A DNA stretch of 64,000 nt from Tillus elongatus (GCA_964006375.1 OZ023269.1:60995968-61059967), one strand, 5' to 3'. Numbered from the stretch's first letter, positions 1 to 13,365 are shown. Numbers and translations: made by a program. The notes: generated by a model from the letters alone, not told the origin.

Positions 1-620
1 AAAACATCTCTCATATGCTACTAACGAAACTTGTCGCTGAAGATATTAATCCTGATGTATCTAACTTTTTGAGTGCACAAGTTTAGCTTTTTGGACCCAA
101 TGATTTTGAAAATCCCTGTACTAACAAAACCCTGTCAAATGATTAACGAATTTTGTGCTAGCACAAAGGAAACTTTTTTCGCTCATGTGGTGCCTATGTT
201 GAGCACTGTGCCTGGTGGCAGCCGACTTTATATCGACATGGGCATTGTGAACATTATCTCATTTAAGCTTTATTTGATACAGGGGCAGATACTTATCTAG
301 TTGGTGTTCGAAGAATTAATATCTTGAAATCTCTTAATGTTTCGACAACCATTCCGACATGTTCAGCAACCATAAACATTGCTGTGGTTCTTTTAAAGCT
401 GCTTTAGGTCATGCAGGCGTTACGGTAACACTAAACAACGTTACCAAGGTTGTGAATTTTGAAACTTGTGTGGAGACTACCTTAATTTTTGCTTTTGGAT
501 TAAATTTATGTGAAAGTCTCTCGCTGTCTTTGGATTTTAGTGCACAATGCTACGACATTGATGCAATTATGCTTTCGCTACATGCCGTTGACACTGTTTT
601 GGACGTGACTTTCACATAGA
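1..620 (+). pseudogene. Ty3/gypsy-like aspartic protease (retropepsin) remnant
   Basis: Two reading frames together show a retroviral-type aspartic protease. The frame crossing about 270-300 reads LFDTGADTYLV, the catalytic D-T-G-A loop. The frame at 410-600 reads VTVTLNNVTKVVNFETC followed by FAFGLNLCES and a leucine-rich LDFSAQCYDI, which fits the C-terminal half of gypsy-type retropepsins (a hydrophobic strand, then a G-x-D-F-like stretch before the last strand). A cysteine/histidine cluster just upstream (about 175-240) may be the tail of a CCHC nucleocapsid. In a live element this enzyme would cut the Gag-Pol polyprotein. Here stops and at least one frameshift break it, and no RT follows. 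The element continues to the left of the window. The DTGA loop is clear; assignment to Ty3/gypsy rather than another LTR class is an inference. Confidence 0.55.
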
Positions 621-648
621 TTTTTTACTTCAACTTTCTTTTTACTTC

Positions 649-653
<5 letters not shown>

Positions 654-717
<64 letters not shown>
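654..717. repeat. (CT)n microsatellite
   Basis: About 32 CT dinucleotides with a pyrimidine-rich shoulder on both sides. It separates the protease remnant from the unrecognised sequence that follows. Confidence 0.95.
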
Positions 718-719
<2 letters not shown>

Positions 720-720
<1 letters not shown>

Positions 721-3060
721 GCTCATTGGTGTTCCTTGAGATTTCTTTCCTTTTTCGTTGTTTAGGGCGAAACGTCGGTGCGTACTACCTTTATAAATTT
801 GTCGTACCGATAGTGACCCTGGGCAGTGTCTTGTTGAAAATTTCCGGGAACATTCAGCTAGCCCTCTCTCTACTTTCTTTTACTTTTCTCTCGTTTTCTG
901 TTAGTCTTCCTCGTTTGCGGGATTGACTCGACCAAAGAACACAGGCTGTTTAGTTGTGGGCGGATGTGGGGCCCAACATTTGTTTGCAACGATAGCTGTT
1001 TCTGTCGGTCGGGAAGAAAACGTGAACTATGGCATTCTCGCAGAAAACATTTCTTTGTCCTTTCACCTATTCCCTTTTCTATTCTGTTTATTCCTCTAGA
1101 AACTTTAATTTGACAAACCCTAACTTGACAACCACGGACTTGACACTAGTTGACTTTGCTTGTATTCCTCCTTAGGTACGCCTGCGTAAAATAAATTTGA
1201 GATGTATCTTATGGTATGAATCTGCGCTCTGGTCATGAATAGTGGCAAAACCTCTGATTTGATATCGACCCTATGTTCCTAGTGAACATGTTTATTCGAA
1301 ATAAATCTGGGATATGTCTCTGGGAATTATAGACTTGTGCTCAAGTTATGAATTGGTTTGTATGGCGAATTTTAATAAAATTTTCGGTAGCTTCGAATTT
1401 TGACATACCCGATTTTGACACTTGATTTTTTTTGTGGCGGAACTATCGTTTTTAGAGGTAATCTGTCGGTAGTTTCAACCACCGGTGTTTTGTGATAGCT
1501 TGGCAGACGACTATTGTTATCGATTAAAATTTGTCGATGGGCGGAAACAGGCTATTCCAAACATATTTTTTTTCTTTTGTTCTGACGATCCTGGAATTGA
1601 CTATCTTACTGCCTGGCCATTTGCTTGTGTAACTACCATACTTTAAACGTTCTCACTGTTCTAAACTCTTAGGTAAGTGCTACGGAAGGCGTAGACCGTG
1701 CTGCCAGCGACGACCACATGGATTTGACTACCCAGATTGGACTCCTGATTTGACTAACCTCATGTTGACTAGCTATATTTTGACTCTTGATTTTGACTAC
1801 CCGGATTGGATATTCTTTCATGTTTTAGCTGATATATGTTAATAGAAAATAAATCTGGCACATGTCCAGCGGAACAATAAATCTGTAGCAACTTTTCATA
1901 AGTTTGTGTGCTTCTGGAATATTTTTTTAGGTGCGAAGGATTGTTACCGTGGTTAGCGTTAACAATTATCTAACCATTACCGCTGATTAAGCAGGTTATG
2001 CTTCTCAGACCCATCGAATCGTCATTCTCGCTGTAGAATTATGTCTGGAGAGCTATCGATTACCTTACCGTTGATAAGATGGGTTAGATCTTATCAAGTC
2101 AACCCTTACCTACCGTATCGTACTCTTGCTGGCGAGTTATCTCTGGCAAGTTATGGATTATCCTACCGTTCGTGAAGTGTACTTTATCAAACCTATCGTA
2201 TCGTTATATTCGTGGGCGAGCTATTGTTGACGAGTTATATGTCTCTTAAGTGGCGAATCTCTAAAGATGCTGTTGACTTGTTTGAAGCATGTGAGCGCTA
2301 CATCTGGGGATGGAATATTATGGGTCCTACCTTGTCGAATTTTCAAAATAAAATTTTCTTTCTCTTTTTCTTTGTTCTGTGGCTCATGTATTTTCTCCTG
2401 ATGTGGGGTGCATATGTTCTCAAGAAATAACTGTTATCTTCTTGTTTACTTACCGATTGTGACTTTCTTTTCCTTCTAGACTGCGACTATCGAACTGTTT
2501 CTTTTTTTTCTCGATTTGGACACTCAACGGAGTGGGGTCTTTTGGTAGTTTGGAGCTAGTTAACTAACGCCTTGCGTCCGATCGACTTGATGCGTCCAAT
2601 CCACACACTCTCGTCGGATACAAAGTGGGTTTAGGTGAATGCTGAATTAATGTTGTGTGGGAGTTCCTCAATAAGGTTGAGAGCGACGACGACTCGATAA
2701 ATTGATTTAACTTTTAAAAAATTCGTGAAGATGGACGCAATCCTGTGTGAATGGGGTATTTCTTCACACAGTTTTAAAAGCAAGACACTCTTTTTCTACT
2801 CTCTTATCTTCCTTCGAAATTATTTACCTCAAAAAGTATATCGTACCTTTTGTTTTCGGCGTAACCTTGGACTTTTAATATTTGGGAATTGGACGACCTA
2901 AGATGTGCCATCTATCTTTTGTAGTTTATTTCGTATGCTTCTCCCCTGTAAATTCACTCCTTGAATTTCTTGGGACTGCGCATTTCAGTAAGAAGTACTG
3001 AACCATTCCCCTTATTCCTACCCAATATTGTCGTTTTCTTTCGTAACTACCTTATGTATC
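720..3060. other. Unrecognised AT-rich sequence, no supported gene
   Basis: Only short open frames are present (for example 726-926 and 2212-2430), and none matches a family I know. The stretch contains loosely repeated phrases such as TTTGACTA and AAATAAATCTG around 1190-1860, suggesting an old degraded repeat. Because a protease remnant precedes it, it may be the rest of a decayed LTR element, but I see no RT, integrase or LTR boundary. Confidence 0.5.
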
Positions 3061-3074
3061 TCGATACTTACCTG

Positions 3075-3250
3075 TGATGATGTCACACCCTACCTTGCGG
3101 TTTGCATGAGTGTTAACTACCTGTTAATGATTATCTAAATTTCTATAGTTCCGATGTGAGTGATGATATCACACCTTGCCTTGCAATTTACTTCAGTGTT
3201 AACTATCTGTTGATGATTAGCTAGATCTCTATAGTCCCTATGTTAATGAC
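3075..3250 (+). repeat. Imperfect tandem repeat, about 86-bp period, 2 copies
   Basis: The phrase TGATGATGTCACACC at 3075 recurs as TGATGATATCACACC at 3161. The following sequence (GTTAACTA, CTGTTAATGATTA, TCTATAGT) also repeats with substitutions. A weaker third partial unit may follow to about 3270. Confidence 0.75.
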
Positions 3251-3259
3251 TACCTAGAT

Positions 3260-4990
3260 TCCTACAATTTTGGCTTGAATAATATCTTCATTTATTTGGC
3301 AAATAGATCTGCCATTGCTTGGTTCATCCATTTAACTTGGACAATTGAACTTCAAGGCTTTAAAAAAAAATAAAAGTGCCTTTTATTTTTTTGCGCGGGT
3401 TGAGATGGTGTGTAACGATTGTGTTTTGTTAACCACCGTTACTCCGTTACTGACTTCAAGAAAACCCCCAAGGAGGTGGAAATAATAGCAGATTACTTTA
3501 TCTCTGGAAAGCAATTCAAATTTCCGTTCCAAAATTATCTGTTGAAAATTCTATAGTAACTTTTACCATCGTGGTGCGCGTACTGCATTCCTTTAATGTA
3601 CGCTGAAATTAAAATATCAAAAGACGGAATATTTCCTTGAAGAGAAACATGGTGTTATTTAACAAAAATCGGTAAAAGACTGGATGACGTCATGATGATG
3701 CAATAGAAGCGTGTGGGACCACAAACACGGCGTAGGTCCGCTACGAAAAAGAAATCTCGCTTGCATTCCTTGTCACACACATGGAGCTAGAAAAAGATCA
3801 CGAACGACCGTTAGAGAAAACACGCCAGAGTCGGCGGAGGTTTGGGCGCGGCACACGCTGGTATGATACTCTGTCGCGAGACACCAGCGAAGCAACATCT
3901 CGACTAAAGCGTGGAGCCTATTATCGGGTAAAAAGAGCTAAAATGTTATCTTACACAATTAATATCGCTAATATAGTTGTCTATGAGTGCTACAATTAAT
4001 TTCATTTCGGTTTGTGGAAAAATCGATAACCCGTTTTGACAAAAAACAAGTCGAGAAGTGAACCCTTTGTGTTTCAAGCAGTAGACATTATTTAACCTAG
4101 TTTCGGGCGAATAACTTTACTTTATAAAGGAAGCAAATTCTCAATCCCAGTTTACGAAGTAAAATCAGCTTCATTTTCCGATGTTTCCGAATATATTTAG
4201 ATATACCTTTGGTCGCAGTAATTACAAGTGAAGTATCTCCTATTGTTTCATCTCCAATTTCAGCCTCAGGTTTACTTGACCTCTCGATAGTACTTGGTAC
4301 GTACAGTTTACTTGGTCATCACACACAAAAATGCCTTTCACCGCTTCCTGATTTCTCTATTGTGAGAAATTAATAGCCTATGGTGGGCACTAACAGCTGA
4401 TGTCCACATGTACAGCATCCGTAGCCAATTAACAGGTGAATTGGGACTCTTGAAATCCCAGGTATAATCCAGTGAGTCATTTTGAATTTTGTGTATGTGA
4501 TTTTTTAAGCTAAAACGAATATAAATAACATTCATACGTCATCTAAGTTTTCCACCAACTTGCAGTTTAATAAAATTAAATCAAAACTTTAATCAGTGGG
4601 ATTTTATTTATAATAACTGTATTTTGTATTTTTCTATTAATATTTTGTCATTTGAGTCAATCAAAAATATTAGTGTGTAAATTAAAATTAATCAATATGT
4701 TGTTTATGAAGCTTCCTAACCTTCAAATGTTTTAAATTTTCATTTATAATTAGTAAACAGTAATTTCACTTTGTATTGTCTGAGGTTCTCTCACAATTTT
4801 TCTTTAAAGAATAAAATATCACCTGGCCAGGAAAGCATCTAGAAATTTCACCTAACCTGTCAAAATTTGAGAGCATTAGTAAATCTGATAGAAAACTGGT
4901 TACTTTAACTTTTGATGTTTAGTTTCTTGCTTGTTATATGCAATATTTACTTTCTTGTAACACATTAACCATTTTCGTTCTTGTTATATG
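3260..4990. other. Unrecognised region with one small basic ORF
   Basis: No repeat or gene family is recognised. A 72-codon open frame at 3781-3999 (+) encodes an Arg/Lys-rich peptide. It is preceded at about 3685 by TGACGTCA, the palindromic CRE/ATF site. This could be a promoter and first exon of a host gene, but no TATA box, splice pattern or homologous protein supports it, so no CDS is called. Confidence 0.35.
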
Positions 4991-5070
4991 CAATGTTTAT
5001 TCAATTTACCAGAGGTATTAACTTAAATACTTCCCACTATTACTTATGTCAATAAATTTGAGTACTTACA

Positions 5071-6367
5071 TTTTAGTGAATTTTCTTTAAAAAATTCACC
5101 AATGAGGAGATCCCGACTTTTGAATATTGAATTTTTTTTTCAAATGTGCGCTAATTATGCCACCTAGAACACATATCCAAGGTCAGTTTCAATTTTTAGT
5201 TCGTTAGCCAGGAAAATCGACCTATGTTTTCCCAGAAAATTTTCGTTTTCTTTCGAAAAAAACTCATATATCCGGAAATAACAAAGTAAGGGAAACCTAA
5301 CCGGGCACGCCGGTTTACATCGTGATATGTAAATTACCTACCAAAATTTAGCTCTTTAGGTTAAAAGATAAAAAAGTTAAGGCATTTAAAGAAAAATAAA
5401 TTGGGATTTTCCTCAAAACGCAAAGTCGCGATTTGAAACCTCAAAATTGGCAATGTTTAGGCAAAGAACGTGAAACAAATACGGATCATAAAAAGAAAAT
5501 GTTGCAAGAAGAGTGTTCCGTGAACCCTTAAGTTTCAGCTTCAACCGTCATTGCCTTTTACTTTACTAAAATATTTACAGAAAACTCATTTCAAATAGAC
5601 CCTTTCTCTGATGCTTTGGCTGTGGGTTTAGTTAAGTTGATGCTGTCGCTGTAGGTTTAGTAAAGTTTATGGTTTAACCATATATAATTTTTAGCTAATT
5701 TTTGTAGGAAAAATTTGTAAATGCATTTTTGCATTTTTTATCTAAATATGATGCATCTTTGTAAGAAAAAATCTGGACGCAGTAAGTGCGTTTTGGTAGC
5801 GAATTTTCGTCAAATCCTCCAAATTTCAATAACTCAATTTGCTATTAATGTAAGGTTTGTTGGCTAGGAAACCAACATTTAGGTTTATTTTCCGAAAATG
5901 TTTGTACATTTTTTTACAGTACATTGTTTCTACTGCATAGGCTACATAGGCTATACCGGTAATCATATTCATGCCTGCTCGTATTGCTATTAAACATTTT
6001 TTTAATCGAACACGCCTTATGTTATTGCATTTTAGCATTTTCCATCGAAATATAATGCATGCTTGTAACAAAAGAAATTCGGAACGCAGCAAGTGCGTTA
6101 CGGTAGCGAATTTTCATTAAATGCTTCGTATCATTTGCTATTAACCTATAAGGTTGACCAAGAAACCGGTTTTTTCGGGAACACTTCAAGTTTAGTTTCG
6201 GAAATTTTTGTACATTTTCAAACAAGAAAGTTATTTTGATTAAACACGGCACATTGTTTCTACTATATAGGTTATACTGGTAACCAAATTTGACATATTT
6301 GGTATTAAAAACAATTTTATGAAAACTCACTACCATAACACACTTGCTGCGTCCAGAGTTTTTTAAC
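5071..6367 (+). mobile_element. HINE-like composite repeat (long form, three modules)
   Basis: Begins with the family's 5' hairpin (TTTTAGTGAATTTT, then AAAAATTCACCAA). The segment ending CAGTTTCAATTTTTAG follows without any TA tract, then the long-form core. Two homologous terminal modules follow, starting at 5771 (CTGGACGCAGTAAGTGCG) and 6081 (GAACGCAGCAAGTGCG). The last ends in the inverted terminal sequence CGCACTTGCTGCGTCCAG-like at about 6345-6362, so the final module (6081-6366) has terminal inverted repeats of about 40 bp. No transposase is present; this is a non-autonomous element. Confidence 0.7.
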
Positions 6368-6890
6368 ACCTGCTTGATTGAACAACAATTCCTCATTAAA
6401 CCTTTTCATCATTGGTAGCCGTGCAGCTGGAAACTCTTTATATCTACTATCTAGATACCTCCAAATTAACAAAGTAATGTAAGTAACAGCGTTCTGACAT
6501 GAAGATCTCATAAATCTAGGACTTTGGGCAGAACAGGACTAAAGCCGAGTAAGTATTTGCTTCCCTTTCATCTTCAACCCATACAAACTGTTCTTTATCT
6601 TGTAAATAACAAATATGAGAGATAGGCACATTTAGGTTAGGGTTTAGTAGGTGATGGTGACCTCAATATCGTCCGAATTTGGATCCACTTGAGGTCAATC
6701 GCGAGATATCACTCGCGAATAACAACCAAATAAATACTCTCGGTCTTTTATCGGTCTTTCACCATTTACCTTTTACCTTTTAGATCAACACCTCATAAAT
6801 ACCTTATAATAATGCATTTTTCGGGCGGTTACAAGTTGATGTAAACATATACAAATTCTGTGAACTTGAAGTGATCGGTTAATCACTTTA
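6368..6890. other. Unrecognised intergenic sequence
   Basis: AT-rich sequence with no ORF or repeat that I can assign. It lies between the HINE-like composite and the BEL/Pao fragment and could include decayed BEL/Pao sequence. Confidence 0.4.
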
Positions 6891-6894
6891 AAGG

Positions 6895-7330
6895 ATGAAA
6901 ATAATGTTCCCGGTGCAGAGTTTATTCACAAATTTCCTAAGCAGCATGTACACCAAAATGGAAATAGGTACGTATGAAGTGTCCTTACTGTCGAAATGCA
7001 ATAAGCCTATACTGATGCTCTAAATTCTGTAGACATTAAGTAAAAAAAAACTTTTAAAAATAGAAAGTTTTAGGAATATGACGAGGCCATATCTCGCAAT
7101 ACATAAACAACGGGTATGCTGAAAAAGTATGCATAAGAAGTATAGTGACCCTGAAGCGATCAATATGTTTTATTTACCGCACTCATCGGTTTATTAGGAC
7201 AAGTCAACAGCACTACGAGTTTTTTAATGCTAGTGCCTGTATGCAAAAAATTAATGCCAAGGCTTTAAACGATTTACTTTATGTGGGAGACAGCATACCA
7301 ACAGATTTACGAAAGGTACTTAAATTTTAG
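6895..7330 (+). pseudogene. BEL/Pao retrotransposon reverse-transcriptase fragment
   Basis: Reading across frames, the sequence gives an NRYVVSLLSKCNKPIL-like stretch (BEL/Pao: GRYVVRLP). Next comes a GMLKKYA-like segment matching the EYL..GHM helix, then MFYLPHSSVY (family: YYLPHHAV), LRVFNASA (family: LRVVFDASA) and ALNDLLYVGDSIPTDL (family: SLNDLLYVGPTIQDDL). This is the N-terminal finger and palm part of the Pao-type RT, before the catalytic YxDD motif. There are several stops and frameshifts, and the match ends at about 7330 where a HINE-like copy begins at 7369. The order and spacing of four motifs make the family assignment strong. Confidence 0.75.
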
Positions 7331-7368
7331 ACTTGGAAAAATTGGAATAATTTCTGACATTCAAACTG

Positions 7369-7600
<232 letters not shown>

Positions 7601-7609
7601 GTGTGTGTA

Positions 7610-7880
7610 AGTATTCGCTCCCTTTTGAGGTCGTATAAATTTGTACCATATAAATTTATACTAATGAAAATCGTATAATAGACTTTTTGAAGTCTACAAA
7701 ATAAATTCATAGAGATACAAAGTTTTTTATTATTAAGGTGCTCATTAATAACAAGTATCATAAGCATAACCTTTAAAAGAGGTTAAAATTAGATGTGACG
7801 TTTACAAAACAATTAGGTAGAAGTACGTAAATTTATTGCAACAGCTTTTTGTAAAGAAAAATCATATAAAGTAAAAATAA
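7610..7880 (+). repeat. Dispersed repeat, copy 1 (partner at 14300-14590)
   Basis: Shares with 14300-14590 an ordered series of blocks: TATAAATTTATAC, AGAGATACAAAGTTTT, ATAACAAG/ATAAGC, TTTATTGCAACAG and CATATAAAGT. The two copies are clearly homologous but old. No coding potential. Confidence 0.6.
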
Positions 7881-8300
7881 ATGTTCAAAAACTGCAATAA
7901 GAACATAAGTTTAGACACACTCTTGGAGGAAAGTCATTGGATTATCTAAAATAAACAGTTTTTATAAAATTAAGCTTATCTCCTAGAACAACTTTGAAGC
8001 ATTCAAATCTCATGAAACTCTTTACAATATATTTCATCTGATCAAAGGTCAATATAACAAATTTTAGTAATTACACACACGTGTTAGCATGTAGGCACAA
8101 TTTAAAAGGGTATAACGTTTAGTCTCTGGATGATCTAAAATAAAAAGTTTTTATAAACTTACACTTCTTTCATATAAGCAGAAATAATTATAAATTATTG
8201 TTGCTTAAAAGCATTGAACCATAACCTTGAACTCCAAGGAACTCAAATTAATGGTAGTTGAGGCAAATCATCAAGAGAAAAGGATGGGGCATAAAAGGAA

Positions 8301-8777
8301 TTGCTGTCTCTTTCTTACTCATTAACCTTATGGCAATATTTAATTGTACTCATTACAAATGTGCCTAATCTCTGTGTGTGTGCGACCGAGATAATCACCC
8401 CTATTGTTGTCGATCTTACTGATGCTAAATGTGGTTCAGAATTAAGACAATCGGTATTGAGAGCACAGCCGGGTCCCTTTCAGTTCAATGTTACATTTCA
8501 ATTCATCAATTGTTGTTGCCCTTCATTTATTCTGTCTGAGGATGCTGTCAAGCAGCGAAACTCGTTACAGGAAAGAATGTCAAAATTTGTGAAGACAGAG
8601 AACGTCTGTATTTACATTTCAATACTGAAAAGTTCCGCCTTAAATCCATACATTCTGGCTTGCTTTAAAAAAGGCAAGAGAACGTCGAGTATCCAAATCT
8701 CTGAACGTTCTTGCCTTTTGCTCCCGACCAATCCTACCAATTTTTGTCACCAACTTTTGTCAAGTGTCACGCCATGA
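8301..8777 (+). other. 158-codon open frame of unknown status
   Basis: ATG to TGA, 158 codons. The N-terminus is hydrophobic (LSLSYSLTLWQYLIVLI), which could pass for a signal peptide, and later there is a cysteine run (FINCCCPS). I do not recognise a domain. The sequence also contains a strong DNA hairpin at 8671-8717 and a hammerhead-like core at 8536-8560, both of which argue that it is non-coding repeat sequence. Probably a chance ORF; retained because it is the longest non-repeat frame in its neighbourhood. Confidence 0.2.
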
Positions 8778-8779
8778 CT

Positions 8780-9790
8780 TCTGTAGCTCTCGCAAAGAAG
8801 CTAGTAAAAAAAACTGTTGATTATTCAGATAAGTACATCAATGTGATATTAAGTACCTGTAGTGAGCGCTAATAAGTAGGTACAGTGATGAAACGCAATC
8901 CACCACGTCCGAGTAAAAATACAGACGGTCGTTTCGCTAATAAAGTTGGTTTTATCAAATAATGAAATAGACTAGAAAAATGTAAGAATTATTTACAGAT
9001 ACCTGTCAACATTTGGCCGCAAGAACAGAGAATAAACGTATGTATATTTATTACAATTTCTTAGAGGTATGTTGCCTTCTAAGAACTATATTAATGAACT
9101 AACATAAAAGATGATTGTGACAAAGAACAACACCCAGCATTTGCATTAGAATACATTTTTGGGTTTTATGTTAGCTAAAATAAATTTTAAAACAGCCAGA
9201 TATATTAAACAGCTTAATGCTTGGCGGGTATTTTAGTTGGTAATGTTCTCTAGACATATATAACCTGGTAGGAGTTTCCCTTAAATCTAGTATAATTTAT
9301 ATTTTAATAAAAAGTTAAGCTAGTTGGAGAAACAATCATAAGGTTAAAAAAATGGCAAAATGGGTTGTCCAATGGTACTTAACCATTATTGTGGGCTATA
9401 CGGTTTAATATTAATTGTCGAATAAATTATTTAAGGCAGACAATATTTTATAGATTCTTTGCAGTTTGGCACATGCCGTTTTTATCTTGACTTATTAGCA
9501 ATAAGGCTGTGGCAGTTTTATATATGTTTATTTAATTTACGAAATCATTTTTTGGAACAGGATACTTTACTTAACGTTTTATGGAGTAGTTCAAATTAAA
9601 TTTGCCATTTATGTTCTCTTCACCTTCTGTGCAACGTTACTATAACCAAATCAAGGTCCATCTTACACGACATTCATATTGTGATTGTATTCTAATGTAT
9701 AGTTTTGATAAATGAATGCCATGTTGAAACGAACGAGTTGTAGTGGTTCCAAGAATGTGTGCGTTATGTATTGAAACTAAATAAAATCGT
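8780..9790. other. Unrecognised AT-rich sequence
   Basis: No ORF above about 60 codons and no repeat matched elsewhere in the window. Confidence 0.4.
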
Positions 9791-9792
9791 AA

Positions 9793-10142
9793 GAGCTGCG
9801 GTCATTTAGTGGTAAGAAGGTGTAGGTTTTTTTTTATCAATAAAAAATGTTTATAAAGATGTGCCTCTGAACCGAGGGGTATTGGGTTCGAATCCCAGGA
9901 TTCCCATATTTAGTGCATACTGTAAATTTAACATCAACCGACGTTGTGGCATTGTATTTGAGCAAGTTGAAGCTCTGCACGTCCCACCCTTCGGAGGGGG
10001 TCGATCCCATGTCCATGCACGTTAAAGATCCCTATCCTTCTTACGGAAAGGCAGGGGCTCGGCAAAAATTTCCAGGATAGTGAGGTGACACTGCTCACTG
10101 GCGTCGGTGATTGGCCATAGTCGCGTAAATAGGCCGACGTTT
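9793..10142 (+). mobile_element. tRNA-derived SINE, family 1, copy a
   Basis: The tRNA-like head has box A (CATTTAGTGGTAAG) and box B (GGTTCGAATCC), but about 34 bp of T-rich sequence (about 9826-9860) splits the head between them. The conserved body follows, with GTGGCATTGTATTTGAGCAA, CGTCCCACCCTTCGGAGGGG, CACGTTAAAGATCCCTATCC and GATTGGCCATAGTCGCG, ending AGGCCGACGT. It abuts a minus-strand HINE-like element with no intervening tail. Confidence 0.85.
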
Positions 10143-10782
<640 letters not shown>

Positions 10783-10944
10783 TTAAATAAAAACAGTGCG
10801 TGAAGTGAAACGCTGATGCTATTGCGTCGTCCTAGCGCGAACAGGTCAACAAGACGGCGCGTAAAGGATTCATTCAAGGTTAGAGCAGCATCATATTATG
10901 CTGTGGTGAGAGTTAGAGCAGCGAACAGACTAGTGGTGTACTCC

Positions 10945-10988
<44 letters not shown>

Positions 10989-11430
10989 GCTACGTAATCA
11001 GGGTTTCTGTTTTTCAATAGTCTGCCAAGCTAGATATATTATTGTAAATTTAATTCTGATTGTAAATACCTTGTGATTAAGTGAAATAATACCTACGTTG
11101 TTTTGGCTAAGTTTATTTTATCTGTATTAAATCTTCAACGTCACCACGACAGAGTTAAATTCACAAGAAAGATTATAATTTAATCTGTTTTAGATGCCGT
11201 GTGAATAAACCAATAAAGGCCAACTTAACACTGTTAAAATTTATTTCCAACGCCCTTTTAACTCGAAATTTGGCCAATCAATAACTGTACGAGAAACCGT
11301 TTTATAAAAAAGGCCGCCATTTTAATATTAGTAATTTTAACGGAAAATTCCAAAAAATTTATATTGCTTGAGTTTAGCGAAGAAATGAATCAAGATCATA
11401 AATCTAAAAAATTTAAGTATACTTAAATGT
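10783..11430. other. Unrecognised region with CT-rich microsatellite
   Basis: 10940-10989 is an interrupted (CT)n tract that inflates the open frame at 10816-11076 into a serine/leucine run. No supported gene. Confidence 0.5.
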
Positions 11431-11434
11431 AATT

Positions 11435-13365
11435 GCTTCCACATCGTCACAACGTGTGGAAGTATCGCATCAGTGACAAAAATGTCAATTTTTTTTTCGC
11501 TTAAACGCCGTAAAAGGGTCAAAACATATAGAAAACATCATTTAGGAACATTTTTTTGTCTGTCGGTTTGTGTATCTGTCTGTTTGTAGCCAAGATAACT
11601 TTAGAAAAATGGAGATATCGTCTTCAAATCTGATATAGACTTAGCCCTCGACAAACTAACGGTTCGGATTGTTTTTGGGTAAATTCGCATTAGAGGGTCG
11701 GGGATGAATTAAGGGTGATTTGGTGAAAATTGAAATTTTTTCATCAATACTCGAGTAATATAACGTTTTAGGGTTTATTTGTTGGAAAACTTTTAATGTC
11801 ATCACACATCTGGTATTATATGCTGAAATTAAATAACGGGTTGAATGTGTGGGAGTGGAATATTGTTCACAAAAATTTAGAAATTTTTTTGTTGCTAAAA
11901 CGGCGTAAAAAGTTTCAAAACACAGAAAAGACGGTTCGGATTGTTTTTGGGTAAAATCGCTTTAGGGGGTAGGGGATGAATTGGGGGCGATTTGGTGAAA
12001 ATTGAAATTTTGTCGTCAAAACTCGAGTAATATAACGATTTAGGGTTTATTTATTAGAAAACTTTTTATTTCATCAAACATCTGGTATTCTGTGCTAAAA
12101 TTATATTAGAGGTTGAATGTGTCGGGGGTGGAATATTGTTGACAAAAATTTCAAAATTTGTTTTGTTAAAACGGCGTGAACGTCTCAAAACACATAGAAA
12201 ACTTGATTCTGGAACGAAATTTTTTTGTCTGTCGGTCGTTCGGTCTGTCGGCATGTACCTCTGTCTGTTAATAGGTGCAATAATTTTCGAACGAATTCAG
12301 ATATTATCTTCAGATGTGTTATAGAGTCAGCATCCGCAAGGGACCGCTTCGAATTGTTTTTCGGTAAGATCGCTTCAGGGGGTAGGGTATAAATAAGGAG
12401 TGATTTGGTGATAATTGATATTTTTTCAATAAAACTCGAGTGATATAAGGTTTCGAAAGTTTATGGGTACGGAATACAAATATTTTCTTTGCTGCCAAGT
12501 CATGGGCCCTAAATTCATTCCACGAGAATGTTTTTCTGAGGAGAATAAATTATCGCAGCTATGTGGAAGTTATGATTCTATTTGCAACACGATTTTACTT
12601 CCAAATTGTCACAACGTGTGGAAGTATCGCACCGGCGAAAAAAATTTCAAATTTTTTTTGCTTAAACGTCGTAAAAGTATCCAAACATATATAAAACATG
12701 ATTTGGGAACGAATTTTTTTTGTCTGTCAGTCTGTATGTCTGTCTGTAGCCACGATAACTCGACAAACCAACAGTTCTGATTGTTTTTGGGTAAAACCGC
12801 TTTAGTGGCTAGGGGATGAATGGGGGTGATTTGGTGAAAGAATTTATTTATTATAATTTCAATCTCATCAAACATCTGGTATTCTGTGCTGAAATTGACT
12901 GTGTTTGTTGAATGTGTGGGGGTGGAATATTGTTAACAAAAATTTCGATTTTTTTTGCTAAACCGCGTAAAAAGTCCCAAAACACATTGAAAGGAAGGAA
13001 CATTTTTGTCTGTCGGTCGGTTGGTCTGTCGGTATGTACGTCTGTCTGTTGATAAGCGTAATAGCTTTCGAATGAATTGAGATATCATCTTCAAATTTGG
13101 TATTCAGTTAGAACCCGACAAAGCAACGCTTCGAATTGTTTTTGGGTAAGACCTCTTCAGGGGGTAGGGGACAAATAAGGGGCAATTGGGTGAAAATTAA
13201 CATTTTTTCAATAAAACTCAAGTAATATAACGTTTCAAAAGTTTATGGGTACGTAAATACAAATATTTTCTTTGTGGTTAAGTCATGGACCCTAAATTCA
13301 TTCCAATAAATTATCACAGCTATGTGGAATTTATGATTAAATTTGCAGCACTATTTATCTTCAGA
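11435..13365 (+). repeat. Complex repeat block T1, two units, inverted partner at 20395-22450
   Basis: Two units start with a hairpin-forming phrase CTTCCAAATTGTCACAACG + TGTGGAAG (11437 and 12598; period about 1160 bp). Each unit contains recurring phrases: TTTTTGTCTGTCGGT, GGTTCGGATTGTTTTTGGGT, GGGGGTAGGGGATGAAT, AACTCGAGTAATATAACG, CATCTGGTATTCTGTGCTGA and GTCATGGACCCTAAATTCAT. The short open frames here (Thr-Asp-Arg-Gln runs) are translations of the TCTGTCTG-rich parts, not genes. The block ends in TTTGCAGCACTATTTA. Confidence 0.8.

Noticed and set aside
3781..3999. 72-codon basic ORF with an upstream TGACGTCA site
   Set aside because: One short ORF and one 8-bp site are expected by chance in 64 kb; no splice or homology support, so not called as a gene.
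8301..8777. Secreted-protein candidate
   Set aside because: The hydrophobic start is suggestive, but the frame overlaps a DNA hairpin and a hammerhead-like core and has no recognisable domain; kept only as a low-confidence open frame.
12066..12875. Small ORFs rich in Thr-Asp-Arg-Gln
   Set aside because: They encode the TCTGTCTG-type simple sequence in repeat block T1, appear on both strands and match no protein.
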